From contig NC_088325.1 in the NCBI RefSeq assembly GCF_910592395.1, forward strand, positions 3,131,501 to 3,195,500: a stretch of DNA of 64,000 nt, written 5' to 3'. Below the pieces are notes generated by a model. That model was not told where the DNA came from and did not search any database. It saw nothing but the letters and a program-made list of their open reading frames with translations. The first letter of the stretch is position 1, and every line of letters starts with the position of its first letter. A program made the position numbers and the translations under genes. The stretch comes from Lineus longissimus. Lineage: Eukaryota > Nemertea > Pilidiophora > Heteronemertea > Lineidae. Positions 39,002-51,333 of the stretch are shown piece after piece.

Positions 39002-40249
39002 GAGTGAAGCAATCTGAGAATTCTGGATGTTTACCTGGGCGTCAGAAACCACGAATATGTGCATTTTGTATGGTCCCTTTCCAGATTTCTTTGTAATAGA
39101 TAATTGAATACCATCTTTTGTGTTCTGGAGCTTCTTTCCTGATCCGTGAAGACGATTATCCTCAGAAGTTCTCAGGTCCAACCATAAACCATAGTGATTA
39201 GAATCACCATAGTATTTTTCCATGGTCATGTTACAGTCATGAGTTTTCTTCAAATCTTCAGACATAAAATGTTTCTTGATCTCCTCCCATTGATCCATCA
39301 TTCTCATTCCTTCTGGGAACACCTGATTGGCAACACCCTCTATTGTGATCTGCACTTTACTTATGTTAGGGTTTTCAAACTTCTCTGAATCTCTAGCTCC
39401 ATCAACATAGTCAGACACAAATAGTAATAATAATCCTTTAATAGACATTCTTGGAAAGTTGATGTTCTCATTAATTAGTGTTTCATTAGCAGTAACATTG
39501 ACTGTCTTAAAATGGTCTACCCAATCATAAAATATTGAGAATCCAGAATTGTACTTGTTACTCAATTGACTAGCAATCATTTTGTTGGCTACGGTATCAT
39601 ATTCAAAACAAATATTCTCTAGTTTGTAGGCCATGCTAGCTGTGGTTGTGGTGACTATGATTTCCTCCTTTGGTGCTAAAGTTATTTCAATGATAACATC
39701 TTCTTGAATTGGAAACTTGTAAAATGGAGCATGATGATGGAATAGTTCAAAATCTAATGGTATTTTGTACTTCTTGTCAAACACTTTCTTTAAAGTCTTT
39801 TCATTAGCTGTTTCTCCAGTGACATCAGCTTCAGCGACTCCTGATCTTAATTCTCTAAGATTTTTTGACTGAATACCCTGAAAAACTCTATCATTTCTTT
39901 CTTCTTCTGTAAACCACAGATCTTTAAATGTAGAATAATGACTGTATTCGTCAAGGTCAAATATCTGCTCTGTTCCCCACTTAACCACCATCTTTGAGAT
40001 TAGGTTTCTACCAAGATTATTTAAAACACTATTTTTAGAATCACCAGAAATGGTTACATCAGCAGACAGATAAAGAGATTTAGGTACAAAGAATGTATTC
40101 TCTCGCAATGCCGGTATTCTAACATACAGTGTTTCTTTGGGGTTAGCAGATGATGGGTTATGAGTAATGATATGATGCTGCCTCTCAGCTTTTAAACCAA
40201 GTGGAATCTTATGTGCCCTTTCGGTATTTAATAAATATCCTGTTGCCAT
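38993..40249 (-). CDS. Major capsid protein (double jelly-roll), 418 aa
   Basis: The Polinton double jelly-roll major capsid protein, expected to form the icosahedral shell. Features: an N-terminal region with a His-His pair, strand segments such as ENTFFVPKSLYLSADVTISG, VVKWGTEQIFDLDEYSHY (a hallmark early MCP segment), FPIQEDVIIEITLAP, and a C-terminal HIFVVSDAQVNIQNSQIASL. The region PLDFELFHHHAPFYKFPI corresponds to the second-barrel entry. It is the first gene inside the right TIR, transcribed inward. No stop, frameshift or internal mini-hairpin repeat. The assignment follows sequence style and position. Confidence 0.88.
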   Translation of the reverse strand: MATGYLLNTERAHKIPLGLKAERQHHIITHNPSSANPKETLYVRIPALRENTFFVPKSLYLSADVTISGDSKNSVLNNLGRNLISKMVVKWGTEQIFDLDEYSHYSTFKDLWFTEEERNDRVFQGIQSKNLRELRSGVAEADVTGETANEKTLKKVFDKKYKIPLDFELFHHHAPFYKFPIQEDVIIEITLAPKEEIIVTTTTASMAYKLENICFEYDTVANKMIASQLSNKYNSGFSIFYDWVDHFKTVNVTANETLINENINFPRMSIKGLLLLFVSDYVDGARDSEKFENPNISKVQITIEGVANQVFPEGMRMMDQWEEIKKHFMSEDLKKTHDCNMTMEKYYGDSNHYGLWLDLRTSEDNRLHGSGKKLQNTKDGIQLSITKKSGKGPYKMHIFVVSDAQVNIQNSQIASLQH

Positions 40250-40328
40250 TTTCTATTTATTTACTAGTAAAATTATGTACATGCAGTGAACAGTGCCAAC
40301 ATCATATATCAGGTAAAATGCACGGAAA

Positions 40329-40612
40329 AAAGCTATTGACGTGTACTTTCTGTTGGAATACAGTAAGTCATGATTACATTAACCCATTGAACTCTAGTAT
40401 TCCCTTACCATTTCACTGCAACGCTTCACTGGGAATCTCATGAATGAACCATTTCATTGCAACGCTTCACTGAAGAATGATAGAAAGTGTATATTGTGGT
40501 GGATTGGTTCTTTGGGGGTTGCAGGCTAATTTAGGGCAAAAGACCTGTAAGGGCTTTTGGTCAAAATAGCTTAGAATTACCTACGTTCCTACCAACGCTT
40601 TTTACACTTTCT
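40329..40612 (-). repeat. Polinton right TIR, 284 bp
   Basis: The reverse complement of 21887-22170 with three mismatches, ending CACTTTCT-3'. It carries the mirrored 25-bp direct repeats (40407-40431, 40448-40472). Confidence 0.97.
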
Positions 40613-40618
40613 ATGATT
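40613..40618. repeat. Polinton target-site duplication, right
   Basis: ATGATT, identical to 21881-21886. Confidence 0.95.
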
Positions 40619-41330
<712 letters not shown>

Positions 41331-42408
41331 ATAAAGTCATGATGACAGATTGGACATGACAAGTAAAGTCTAAACAATCTCAAGGTCAGAAAAGAATTCG
41401 GTGATGGAAACTTGGTCACACACATACCTTAGCTTTGACTGACTTCCTATTGTTCACAGGTTGAGAAGTTGCCTCAGGCCTACTTGCTGGTGCAGCCTGT
41501 AAAAGAGAAGGCAAACACATCTGGGTCAGACGGTCTAGCAAAGAGGTCACATGCCACAATCTGAAGATTATTGTCAGTCACTTTTAGTGGCAGTGTATCT
41601 GCTTCTCAATCTTTTGGGTATTATTTGTACCTCTGCATACAACCATTGGCAATGAAATCGGAAAAAAAAATTCAAAGATGGCTGCTATGCAGCCAGAATT
41701 TTCGCAAAGATGAAGAAGTTAAAATTTAGAATGGCAATTCCCAATGATGCTAACATTGCACGATAATATATCGCCAGGTCTGCTTTGTATCCCCATTTTA
41801 CTATTTCTGTCATGCAGACATGGCGCTAATTTTAATTACCCTTTAAAAAGTGGCAGTACTGTACTGTCATCATAATCATTGTGGGTCCACTTTTAATAAC
41901 CATTCCTGGTCCTCAGTTGTTCAGTTACAATAACAGCGTGCGTGAGAAAGTCACTCATAATTCATTAACTAAATCAATGTACTGGTAGGCCTGGCCTGGT
42001 GGGCTGCTAAGCTTCTGTAAATGCAGTGCTAGATACCATGGCTATCTACATTTGTACCATACCATCATCTTCTCACGATGTGGCAGTACAACAGACAGTT
42101 TCGAGGAAGACCCTGACCAAACTCCTCGCATGCGTGGAGAGTGTCCAGAACAATACGAGAAGGAAACGGGAAAGAGTCACAGTTGCATCCTTTTTTTTCA
42201 CAATCCAAATGCCAATTTTGTTTGCACATGTACCAAGTTTGAAGGGAACCTTTTCAGAGTAAGCCTATGACTGTAATGTATTTGCTGTAGTAAAAGTCCA
42301 GATTTCCAAGATTACGTAACAACTTGGACAAAACTATAGCCTCGCTATACGATACTCGCATTTACTCGCATGATTTTGGCATCGACATTATTCAATTGTG
42401 ATTGTCGT
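41331..42408. other. Non-coding host sequence
   Basis: Beyond the Tc1 remnant I see no gene, only short chance frames and simple A-runs. Confidence 0.4.
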
Positions 42409-42523
42409 CACACTGTGGGCTTATAATAAACCGTGAGATGCACTTAATGATTACCTACCCATATCGCGATATCACAAGTTTGCATCTCACAGTTTATGTG
42501 ATTTATAATAGCCCACACTGTCA
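42409..42523. repeat. Imperfect inverted repeat (MITE-like)
   Basis: The left arm (42409-42444, CACTGTGGGCTTATAATAAA, GTGAGATGCA) pairs with the right arm (42477-42523, TGCATCTCAC, TTATAATAGCCCACACTGT) around ATATCGCGATAT. The target duplication is uncertain. Confidence 0.6.
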
Positions 42524-43365
42524 CTGCGTCTGCATGGCCATGGCCATGATGGCCCGTGAGTGTGAGTGTCAGTGAGTGTGCTCACCTAACATAACATTAA
42601 CAATAATACCAATACTAGTAATAGGCCTACCCATCTCCTATAGGTGAAACAAGCAAACAAATCAAGATTCCGCTTATCTTAAATGTCAAGGGTCCATAAA
42701 TAACTTTATACCTCTGTCAGTCTGCACAGCAGCTGCCTTCTGTTCATGCATTTCATTTCAGTTACATTCGATGCACCATGTGCAAAGGCATATGTTATAG
42801 ACATTGTATGCAGGCTGTACCGAAAGGGGCTGGCTGGTTTGGTTGGCCAAACGCCGCCAATGTCGATTATGTAAAGAAAACTTCACAATAATATTTATAC
42901 CTGCTAAATCTTCATTAACCATGCTATTACCTGTATCATTATTGTTACTGGTAGAATCCATTTCGTCCCGATGGTAAGCGATATATCACGACAAATGAAT
43001 TGAGGTCCGACTCTTAAGAAATTCTGCTAACCGGGCATTTCGCAATATTGAGACCAGAGGCGCTGATTTCGTCACTTTCGCAATGCAGTTGGCGTCGTGA
43101 TTATGTTCGGTTGACTCATCACCCAGCGAAATAGGAAAAAGTAGGCCTATCATCCTGAGCTTGGGGGCATTTCCAATCAAACGTGAGGCGGAGAGAGTAA
43201 AAAAATCAATGTGCAGCCAAAGCGTGGTGGTGGTTGGGGTCCGTGGGCGGGCACGTTTATGGGTGGGGATCAGGGGAGGGTACTCTTCCACTATCTTCCT
43301 TGTGCTTGCAAGCTGACTCGGGCTGATATCTTCAGAGGACTACAATGACGATTACACTGGACCGA
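42524..43365. other. Non-coding, moderately GC-rich host sequence
   Basis: It contains GTGAG-rich patches near 42555-42580 and a G/T-rich stretch near 43220-43280. No coding region is supported. A possible 61-base minus-strand exon at 42901-42961 was judged too weak. Confidence 0.35.
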
Positions 43366-43559
43366 TGTAGAAGTTTAAAATGTCCTAGGATAGAATGTCC
43401 GGGAAACAAAGGATTCTATTATGCGCTTCAATCTCTGAGCTATTGCATTGTCAGTCATGGTCTCGATAGACCAGATAATAGGACCATAAAAATATTATTA
43501 TTATAGCAGAATACAATAGGGCCGGACACTTTTTCCAGGGGATATTTTCTACTTTTACA
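43366..43559. mobile_element. MITE, second copy
   Basis: A 194-bp relative of 17342-17488 with the same ends (TGTAGAAGTTTAAAATGTCC at the left, ACTTTTACA at the right) and an internal insertion. Flanks are CCGA and CCGG, one mismatch from a 4-bp duplication. Confidence 0.65.
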
Positions 43560-43926
43560 CCGGCAGTTCGTACTGGTCGGGGCGCACGGTCGGAGCGCAT
43601 AACGGGGACGTCAAAGGCAGATGTTCGGTAATTCAAAGCATTGCCTGCACTAAAAAGGGTAGGGCCTAAATGCGGGGTCTATGGTGGAATCGGAGGGGGG
43701 CGGGCGGGCGGGCGCCCGGGGAGCGGGGACGAGCGGGCAGTGACCACATATTAAACAAACGATCAACAACCTAACCTCCTTCACTATAACGGACTCCTGA
43801 TTGGCTCTTCATTAATCGTAGAATGCCCACGATATAAAAGCCAGATGTCAATCGTACATATACCACGTTTGTTTGTACGTTGCATCTGCTCACTTGGAAA
43901 TACTTCTCCAATGGTTTTATTAATTT

Positions 43927-45338
43927 CTTTGATGGCCAAACCTCTCGAAGCGATTTGCTAACCAACTGGCGTAAACCGCCTACCGTATTTTATTGTCTCC
44001 TTGCTCTGTCCTTTACCCATATCTTTAATAGTCCGTACGGGTGATAATAGAACGCTATTAGTTAGCATTACTAGTCTGCGCTCTGTTCCATATTTACTTT
44101 GTTTCGACGGTATCCCAATATGCCAATAATGACGGAAACAAAGGTCACCGTATTGATCTTTGTGACAGTTTTGAAGGAGCCAGAGGAGAGCATCTGTCTC
44201 TAATAATGTCACGCTGGAAAGTAAGTTTTTGTTTTTATGTAAAAGTAAATTCGCTGATGCCTTTCGATATCTCGAAATGTAAAAAAACGCGGGATCGAAA
44301 ACATTTCCAACCGCGTTCTAGGCTTGGGAAAGACGCGATATAGTGCAAGGAATCCATTCTTTATCCTTTTATAGAATAAGATATGACCTTGTCGACTGAC
44401 GCAATAATATCCATGGGCAACTAGTTCAAATGTGTGCCAACTTTTCAGTTTATAAGGCGCCTCTTGCCCGCGTATCCAAGTTATATTAGATACGGTGAGA
44501 GTCTGACGACGCCAGGTCCGTTTGAGAACACAACCTATTACTAGTCGCTTTATAGGCTTAGGAAAGACACGATATAATGCAAGTAATCCTTTATCTGGCC
44601 TATTTAGAGTAAGATATGACCTTGTCGGCTGAGGCAATAATATCCCTGGTCAGGCTGTCTTATTGTTTGCCAACTATTCAGTTTATAAGGCGCCTCCTGC
44701 CCGCCTATCCAAGTTATATTAGATACGGTGAGAGTCTGATAACGATGACGCAAGTTCTTTCTGAGAATACACCCTATTATAATGGCTTTTTTCAGGAATT
44801 GCGGCTGGGTAAACCTGGATCACAAAGCTGAACATGGGTGCTGACGAGGTAGGAGTATTGTGTCAAAATGACGACTTGATAACTTAAACAACTTAAGTGC
44901 AACCGGTTTGTATCCATTTCCCCGGCGCACGTATTTGATCAGCCGTAATTTCCCGTTGTAAATATTACTGAACATTTCCCTAAAAGGAGAGGAAACAGAC
45001 ACATTGTCAACAAGTACGTAAACATTCCTTTGTTCAGGTTGGTAGACAAGTATACTTCTTAATCCCTAATAGTATGAATTACTACCACAATTTGTGTCAG
45101 GTTTGACTTTGAGACGGATTATTGCTATACCACGATCGAGTCTTGGCATGTGATAAAACATTACCTCTAGTTGATACATAAGCCATCCTCTAGTAATCTT
45201 CACATCCTCCCTCTCGAAACATGTTGCCATCTCACTATGCAGTCGGCAAACATGGCCGCCATCATGCTCTCGAGTATTGATAGTTTTGCAACTTAGCACC
45301 AAGAAGCAAACAAATGCGCAATGACACCTCGACCGCAT
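43927..45338 (-). pseudogene. Secreted-protein family copy C2, rearranged
   Basis: The signal-peptide exon is intact (45165-45338, MRSRCHCAFVCFLVLSC, donor GAG-GTAAGG). The last exon is broken into several frames. The first part (the FDD...HALRN region) is deleted near 45062, and the internal segment with the SYHILFYKR-type motif is duplicated (44209-44637). Clearly non-functional downstream. Confidence 0.6.
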
Positions 45339-45918
45339 GTTTTTATCATCAAAACTTGGCTGAATTATTTCTCGATCATGTGTAACCTTCTTGTAAAACC
45401 TGCTTTGGGTTTGGACCATTGTCAGTTATTGCCGAAAATGTACGAGACCACTATATCAAACACAAGGCATGATCATGACCACTGGGCAGTATTAATCAAC
45501 GTTGCATTAATTCATCCAACAACTTGACCTAATTCAATCAAAGATCTGATTGGCTTATTCAAACAACAACATTTCAACATGAGAGAGCATCAGAACTATT
45601 TCTGTGAAGCCGAAATAGTGCCGATATTTTACAAATACATGTATTTCAATTTTATAACAAGCATTATTGCCGGCTGTTACTGTAGAAGAATTATAATGAA
45701 ACACACCGTGGCAACACCTTGGATACTTTCATTAGAATTTGTTAATTCGGGTTTTCCGTGAAGCAGGAAACCGCTTGACAACAAGTGGTCCGTTTCAGCC
45801 AATCGACTGCTCGGAGTCGAAAGTGCACCCTGCTTTATGAAATTTGGTACTATATATTATATGTACTTCCTGTAATCACCTATGCGCCGTCGACGTAACC
45901 GCAATAGCTCACCTACCG

Positions 45919-45974
45919 ATCCCGATGGCCTAGTGGACCAGGCGACCGCCTCATAAATTGAAGGTCGAGCAGTC
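45919..45974 (+). repeat. tRNA-derived SINE-like segment
   Basis: An A-box-like TGGCCTAGTGGACCAGGCG and a B-box-like AAGGTCGAGCAGTC, with the same surroundings as the copy at 8201. Confidence 0.45.
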
Positions 45975-47439
45975 ACCGGTGACTACAGTTCACCGTGCTT
46001 TATGAATAGTGTTACTCAACTTCCTGAGGTGTCACTTTCTTGACGGGCGAATGTGTTGAAAGGCGCTGCTGCTCAAAGGCGTTGCCGCAAGTGCTCAAAT
46101 ACCGAAGGTCGAGCTGACGCTGGAGTCGAAGGAACACCGTGCTTCATGGAATACGGCACTCTACTATCAAAACACTCTCCCTAGTTCAGGCAATGAGGCT
46201 ACGCATCGCTTTATTGATCAGCAGAAACACAATGTTTTTTTCACGATATTGTATCCGATATTTCACTTGCATCGATCGAGATTGGATTGAAACTGAATGC
46301 CGTATATTTGGGAGAAAATGCTCTCTAGAAAATTAGTTTTTGAAGATATCCGGTTCCCCCCCCCCCCCCGCCCCGCCCCCAAAAAACGTACGGAGCGTTA
46401 ACCCGAAATGTCATGAAAGATGGAATTCGTTAAATTTTGCATCCAAATATTATCGATGGGTTCTTGTAGTTTCAACGATTTCAGTATTTCTTCTCTCTTG
46501 TAGTGAGGGAACAAGAAATACATACATGTAGTCCTAGTGAAATGTTGTCATTGCGACGAGTTGTAAATTCTTATACATTTACAAACTTTTAAAAAATTAC
46601 TTAAAAAAAGCTTAATACACATTTTAAAATAATATTTTGCCATATGATACAAAACCTTCATAAATCATCAGAAAGGTTTTTAAGACAAGAAATATAAATC
46701 CTCAAATGAACAACGTTTCCATGGAAACCGATCGGCTCCACCTTTTCGACCAATAATGATTTGCAAAATGCATGGCCGTACAAATTTCATGTCAACAAGT
46801 TCACTCAAACCGTTGTAAAATGATGACTTTATCCAATGGCCTTTTACGGTAAAGAAACTCCTAATTATATTAGAACCTCTTGGTAATATCCATGGAAATT
46901 AGTTGAGTTAATAGACTCTTGCCCTGCACATCAATCGTGCCGGCTGAATCATATAAATAGATACTATTAACATTGTGGCGGTGTAGTTCCCATTGTTTGC
47001 CCTCTCACTTCACACCATGTCAGTAAGTTTTATAAGTGCGGGAGGGCGTGCGGTAAGGAAAATGGCCAAACTGACGTCATCACCCCGGCTATTCAGATCT
47101 CAAAACAAACGGGCAAGTCCAATTCTGACGAGAGCTGCTGATGCCCGATTTTATATGCACCCAGTGAAGGTTTTTCAATAAAGCACCAGAAAATCTCTAC
47201 AAATGTCAAGAAAGCACCTGACCACGAACGATTAATGCCTCCCTTTGGATCTCCGAACAATAACCAAGAGATTGACATTGAAGAGATTGAATTCTCAGTT
47301 TTAGTTTATGTTGTTGTTTGCCCACGCAATTGATATAGCCTATAGGTCTTCGATGGTTTTGTGTGATCTGCTAACTCGGAAATCCTACTCGAATGGTTTT
47401 ACTTATTTTTGTGATGGCCATACCTCTCGAAGCGATTTG

Positions 47440-48468
47440 CTAATCAACTGGCGTAAACCGCCTAGCGTATTTTATTGTCTCCTTGCTCTGTCCTTTACCC
47501 ATATCTTTAATTGACCGTACGGGTGATAATAGAACGCTATTAGGTAGCAGTAATATTCTGCGTTCTCTTCCATATTTACTTTGTTTCCGTGGTATCCCAA
47601 TATGCCAATTCCTGACCGAAACAAAGGTCACCGTATTGATCTTTGTGACAGTTTTCAAAGGAGCCAGAGGAGAGCATATGTCTCTGATAAATGTTACACT
47701 GGAGAAGAAGTTTTTGTTATCGTGTAAAAATAAAGTCGTGGATGCCTTTTGATAGTTCGAAAAGTAAAAACAACGCGGGATCGAAAACACTTCCAATCGC
47801 GTTCTAGGCTTAGGAAAGACACGATATAATGCAAAAAATCCTTTATCTGGCCTATTATAGAGTAAGATATGACCTTGTCGGCTGACGCAATAATATCCCT
47901 GGTCAGGCTGTCTTACTGTTTGCCAACTATTCAGTTCATAAGGCGCCTCCTGCCCGCCTATCCAAGTTATGTCAGATACGGTGAGAGTCTGACGACGCCT
48001 GGTCCGTTTGAGAACACAACTTATTACAATGGTTTTTTTCAAGAGAAGCGGCTGGGTAAACATGGATCCCCTAGCTGAACATGGGTGATGACGAGGTAGG
48101 ATTATTGTATCATAACAACCAGATAATATCTCAAGCAACTTAAAGACAACCGGTTTATATCCTCTTCTCCGGGGAACGAGGTGGAGCAGCCATAATTTCC
48201 CGTTGTGAATATCATTGAACATTTCAGTAAAACGAGAGGAAACAGACACATTATGAACGAGTGCGTAAACATTCCTTTGTTCAGGTTGGTAGACAAGTAT
48301 ATTTCTTAAGGCATGAACATGTCCTCTATCATCTCGATGAACAAATAGTATCGAATTAGAATTGTCATCAAACATAAACAGCCTGGCTTCATATTTACTC
48401 AAAATGACTGATACGGGGGGGTTGAAAAGGACTGGTTCAGAAATTCGGTACGCTTGGGTCCTTTTTTC
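47440..48468 (-). CDS. Secreted-protein family copy D, last exon
   Basis: An open block of 343 codons including the stop, after the conserved CTTTCAG acceptor. It aligns with copies A and C in frame (FDDNSNSILFVHRDDRG) with a more diverged middle (SGCYDTIILPRHHPC, CVLKRTRRRQ). The last exon is intact, but its first exon carries a stop, so the gene may be dead or spliced differently. Confidence 0.45.
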   Translation of the reverse strand, partial: EKRTQAYRISEPVLFNPPVSVILSKYEARLFMFDDNSNSILFVHRDDRGHVHALRNILVYQPEQRNVYALVHNVSVSSRFTEMFNDIHNGKLWLLHLVPRRRGYKPVVFKLLEILSGCYDTIILPRHHPCSARGSMFTQPLLLKKTIVISCVLKRTRRRQTLTVSDITWIGGQEAPYELNSWQTVRQPDQGYYCVSRQGHILLYNRPDKGFFALYRVFPKPRTRLEVFSIPRCFYFSNYQKASTTLFLHDNKNFFSSVTFIRDICSPLAPLKTVTKINTVTFVSVRNWHIGIPRKQSKYGRERRILLLPNSVLLSPVRSIKDMGKGQSKETIKYARRFTPVD

Positions 48469-48681
48469 CTGAAAGAGCAGTTGTTAAAGTGTAAGTAGAT
48501 GAGAGCTGCACTGCTTTTCATTCTTGTTCCCACAGTACAGTGATACTTTAACCAGGGACCAAGAAACTTCTGGACGGAATGCCATATGGTATGATTTACT
48601 GCCACAATTAAAATCATGTTTGGCTTTGAGACGGATTTTAGCCTAACCACGATCGAGTCTTGGCATGTGATAAAACCTTAC

Positions 48682-48855
48682 CTCTAGTTGATACATAAGC
48701 TATCCTGTAGTAATCGCTACATCCTCCCTCTCCAAACATGTTGCCTTCTCACTATGCAGTCGGCAAACATGACCGTCATTATGCCCTGGGGTGTTAATAG
48801 TTTTGCAACTTAGCACCAAAAAGCAAACAAATGCGCAATGACACCTCGACCGCAT
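48682..48855 (-). pseudogene. Copy D signal-peptide exon with nonsense codon
   Basis: The same 58-codon exon and donor as the other copies, but the conserved Trp codon before Leu-Met-Tyr is TAG (complement of CTA at 48700-48702). A single TGG-to-TAG change. Confidence 0.55.
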
Positions 48856-49868
48856 ATTTTTATCAGCAAAACTTGGCTGAATTATTTCTCGATCATGTGT
48901 AACCTTCTTGTAAATCATGCTTTGGGTTGGGATCATTGTCAGTTATTGCCGAAAATAAACGAGACCACTATATCAAACACAGGGTATGATCATGACCACT
49001 GGGCAGTATTAATAAACGTTGCATTAATTCATCCATTATCTTGACCTATTCAATAAAAAATCTGATTGGCTTTTTCAAACAACAACATTTCAACATGAGA
49101 GAGCATCAAAACTAAATCTGTGAAGCCGAATTAGTGCCGATATTTTACAAATGCATGTAATTCAATTTGATAAGAAGCATTATTGCCGGCTATTACTGTA
49201 GAAGAATTATAATGAAACACACCGCGGCAACACCTTGGATACTTTTATTTAATTTCCCGTTTGTAAGCAACATATTGGCGATGATCGCTCGACCGGACAA
49301 TTGATCCGGGTATTTCCGAGTATGATTAGGACAAGCGAACATTGCCGAAAGGAAGAGGACTAAACTAAATGGGGGACTGCCGTACGAACGCACAAACTGA
49401 ATCCAAACATGCTCGCTGCAGTGACGGCACACTCTCCACAAGTTGAACCTCTGCTCGATATGATTCATTATGATATTTGATTCATTTCTCCTTCCTTTTG
49501 CCATCTAAAGTGGATCCTATTATCACTTGAATTACCCTGAAACAGCGTGGTATTCAAATTACAATACCGGCTACTGGCCGCCGGATATTGACAATAGACC
49601 CGACGAAAATCTTTGTTGATTAGTGAAACTAAGGGGCGAATTATTTGAAAGGCGCTGCTGCAGTTTCTTTGAAATTATTGCTGACGAATCTTAAAATTTC
49701 CTGCGTCATTATATCATGCGGATGAACGAAATCAATATACAGAGGTTTAGAGTTTTTCGGACAAATTTGTTCCATAGGAATCGAATTCTCCATTCAAATG
49801 TCGGTAAGAAACGGCATTCGCATGATATTTGGAGCCTACATGCCGTCGACGTAACCGCTCACATAGCG

Positions 49869-50090
49869 ATCTCGATGGCCCAGTGGCTCAGGCATCCGCC
49901 TCAGAAATGGAAGTTCGAGCAGTCGTGGAAGTCGAAGGTACACCGTGCTTTATGAAATTTGGCACTGTACATAGTTATGCACTTCCTGTAAACACCTATA
50001 TGCCGTCGACGTAACCGCAATTGTTCACCTACCGATCCCGATGGCTCTGTGGCCCAGGCGACCGCCTCATCAATGGAAGGTCGAGCAGTC
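49869..50090 (+). repeat. Two tRNA-derived SINE-like segments
   Basis: Copies at 49869-49924 and 50034-50090, each with TGGC(C/T)C...GTGG...CAGGC and a downstream GTTCGAGCAGTCG or GGTCGAGCAGTCG, and each followed by GTGGAAGTCGAAGGTACAC. Confidence 0.5.
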
Positions 50091-50345
50091 GTGGAAGTCG
50101 AAGGTACACAGTGCTTTATGAAATAAGCACTCTACTATTAAAACACTCTCCCTGGTTCAGGAAACGAGGCTACGCATTGCTTTATTGATCAACAGAAACA
50201 TGATGTTTTTTTCAAGATGTTGTCTCCGATATCTCACATGCATCGATCGAGTGCGGATTAAAACTAAATGCTGTATTGTTGGGAGACAATGCCTAGGAAA
50301 TTAAATTTTTTCTTTCTTGTAGGGAGGGAAACAAGAAATACATAC

Positions 50346-50589
50346 TGTTACGATAGGTCTTAGTCAATCACACAAAACGTAACACAAAACGAACTACACA
50401 AGTCCATTGCACAAATGAACACAAGATCGATTCAAAGAACTACCGATAAGTGTATTTAAAACTGGTACAAAAACTATTATAACGAATTTACATCTTTTGA
50501 AAGTAACACCATCTTACCCGGCAACTTGCGTCGTCTCCAACCAATTCATAACCGGCCGGGATGACCGAAGACAACCGAAGGATGTCACA
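50346..50589 (-). repeat. Gypsy 3' LTR
   Basis: A 244-bp LTR on the minus strand, TGTTACG...GTCACA in plus orientation. It is preceded by ATAC (50342-50345), the 4-bp target duplication. The adjacent C13 run (50591-50603) is the complement of the polypurine tract. Confidence 0.92.
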
Positions 50590-51048
50590 TCCCCCCCCCC
50601 CCCACTTAAAAAGTTTCATCCCTGATGAAACTAACTCACAAGGAATACTTAGTACCAAATCACCATAAAAATAATCACCATTCTCACAGACACAATACTA
50701 CTAAAAAAAACACCTTACAAGCATCTTTTACAACCGAAATAGTCTAACAGTCACTCGACTGTGCCACAAAATTATCTGTGCAAGTACAAATATTGTTTAT
50801 ATAACAACTACAATGCAGTCAGAACCAGTATTTGAGAAAGTATCAAGCTGCTGATAATAAAGTAATACTTCACAAGTACACTTAGACATACTTAATATAC
50901 AAGTGCAGAATGTACATAATGCTAAATATTCTCTTGACCATGAATTCCGCATTCATCATACAAAGTCTCGAAACAGTCCAATGAAAGTCTCTTTGTTATC
51001 AAATCACTTATCCAGTCTCGATAGAGCGTCTGCCAACACATTATCACG

Positions 51049-51312
51049 TCATTTAATGTGCTGAACCTCCAAATCGTATTGTTGCAATGCAAGACACCAT
51101 CGCATAAGTCTCTGATTGTTATTTTTCATTTTTGCCAAGAACACTAACGGGTTATGATCCGTGAACACTTTCACAGGAAAACTAGGCGAGTTCAAGTACA
51201 CAGCAAAGTACTCCAAAGACAAAACCAAAGCAAGTGTCTCCTTTTCAATAGTGGAGTAGTTAACCTGGTGCTTATTTAGTTTCCGAGAAAAAGTAACACA
51301 CCGGACGGTCAA
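51049..51312 (-). pseudogene. Gypsy RNase H, 3' part
   Basis: Continues RNase H after a break at the C-run near 51341-51349: SRKLNKHQVNYSTIEKETLA, VFTDHNPLVFLAKM and MRWCLALQQYDLEVQHIK are standard gypsy RNase H motifs. It ends shortly before the polypurine tract. Confidence 0.8.
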
Positions 51313-51333
51313 TGCCGTCTTGACCTTCTTGCA

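Larger units (their letters stand above)
21887..40612. mobile_element. Polinton/Maverick, 18,726 bp, complete
   Basis: Defined by 284-bp TIRs that start 5'-AGAAAGTG and end CACTTTCT-3', a perfect 6-bp TSD, and the Polinton core genes: protein-primed PolB, chromodomain integrase, packaging ATPase, major capsid and minor capsid. Polintons are self-synthesising transposons with virion genes. Genes are packed with little spacing and point both ways. No adenovirus-like cysteine protease was recognised. One structural-type gene is frameshifted. The element carries its own family of mini-hairpin repeats. TIR identity (3 mismatches in 284) indicates a recent insertion. Confidence 0.97.
43600..46508. 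repeat. Array unit 3', 5'-truncated
   Basis: Array sequence resumes after the non-array block. It contains pseudogene copy C2 and a SINE-like segment at 45919-45974. GC-rich simple sequence (GGGCGGGCGGGCG) lies near 43700. Confidence 0.6.
46509..50345. repeat. Array unit 4 (about 3.8 kb)
   Basis: Starts with AAGAAATACATAC. A deletion near 47285 removes the hairpin region. It carries gene copy D and two SINE-like segments. It ends at the gypsy insertion, where the next unit's head has just begun. Confidence 0.7.

Noticed and set aside
42901-42961. Possible 5' exon (MDSTSNNNDTGNSMVNEDLAG) with donor GTATAAA on the minus strand
   Set aside because: Too short, low complexity, and no partner exon identified.
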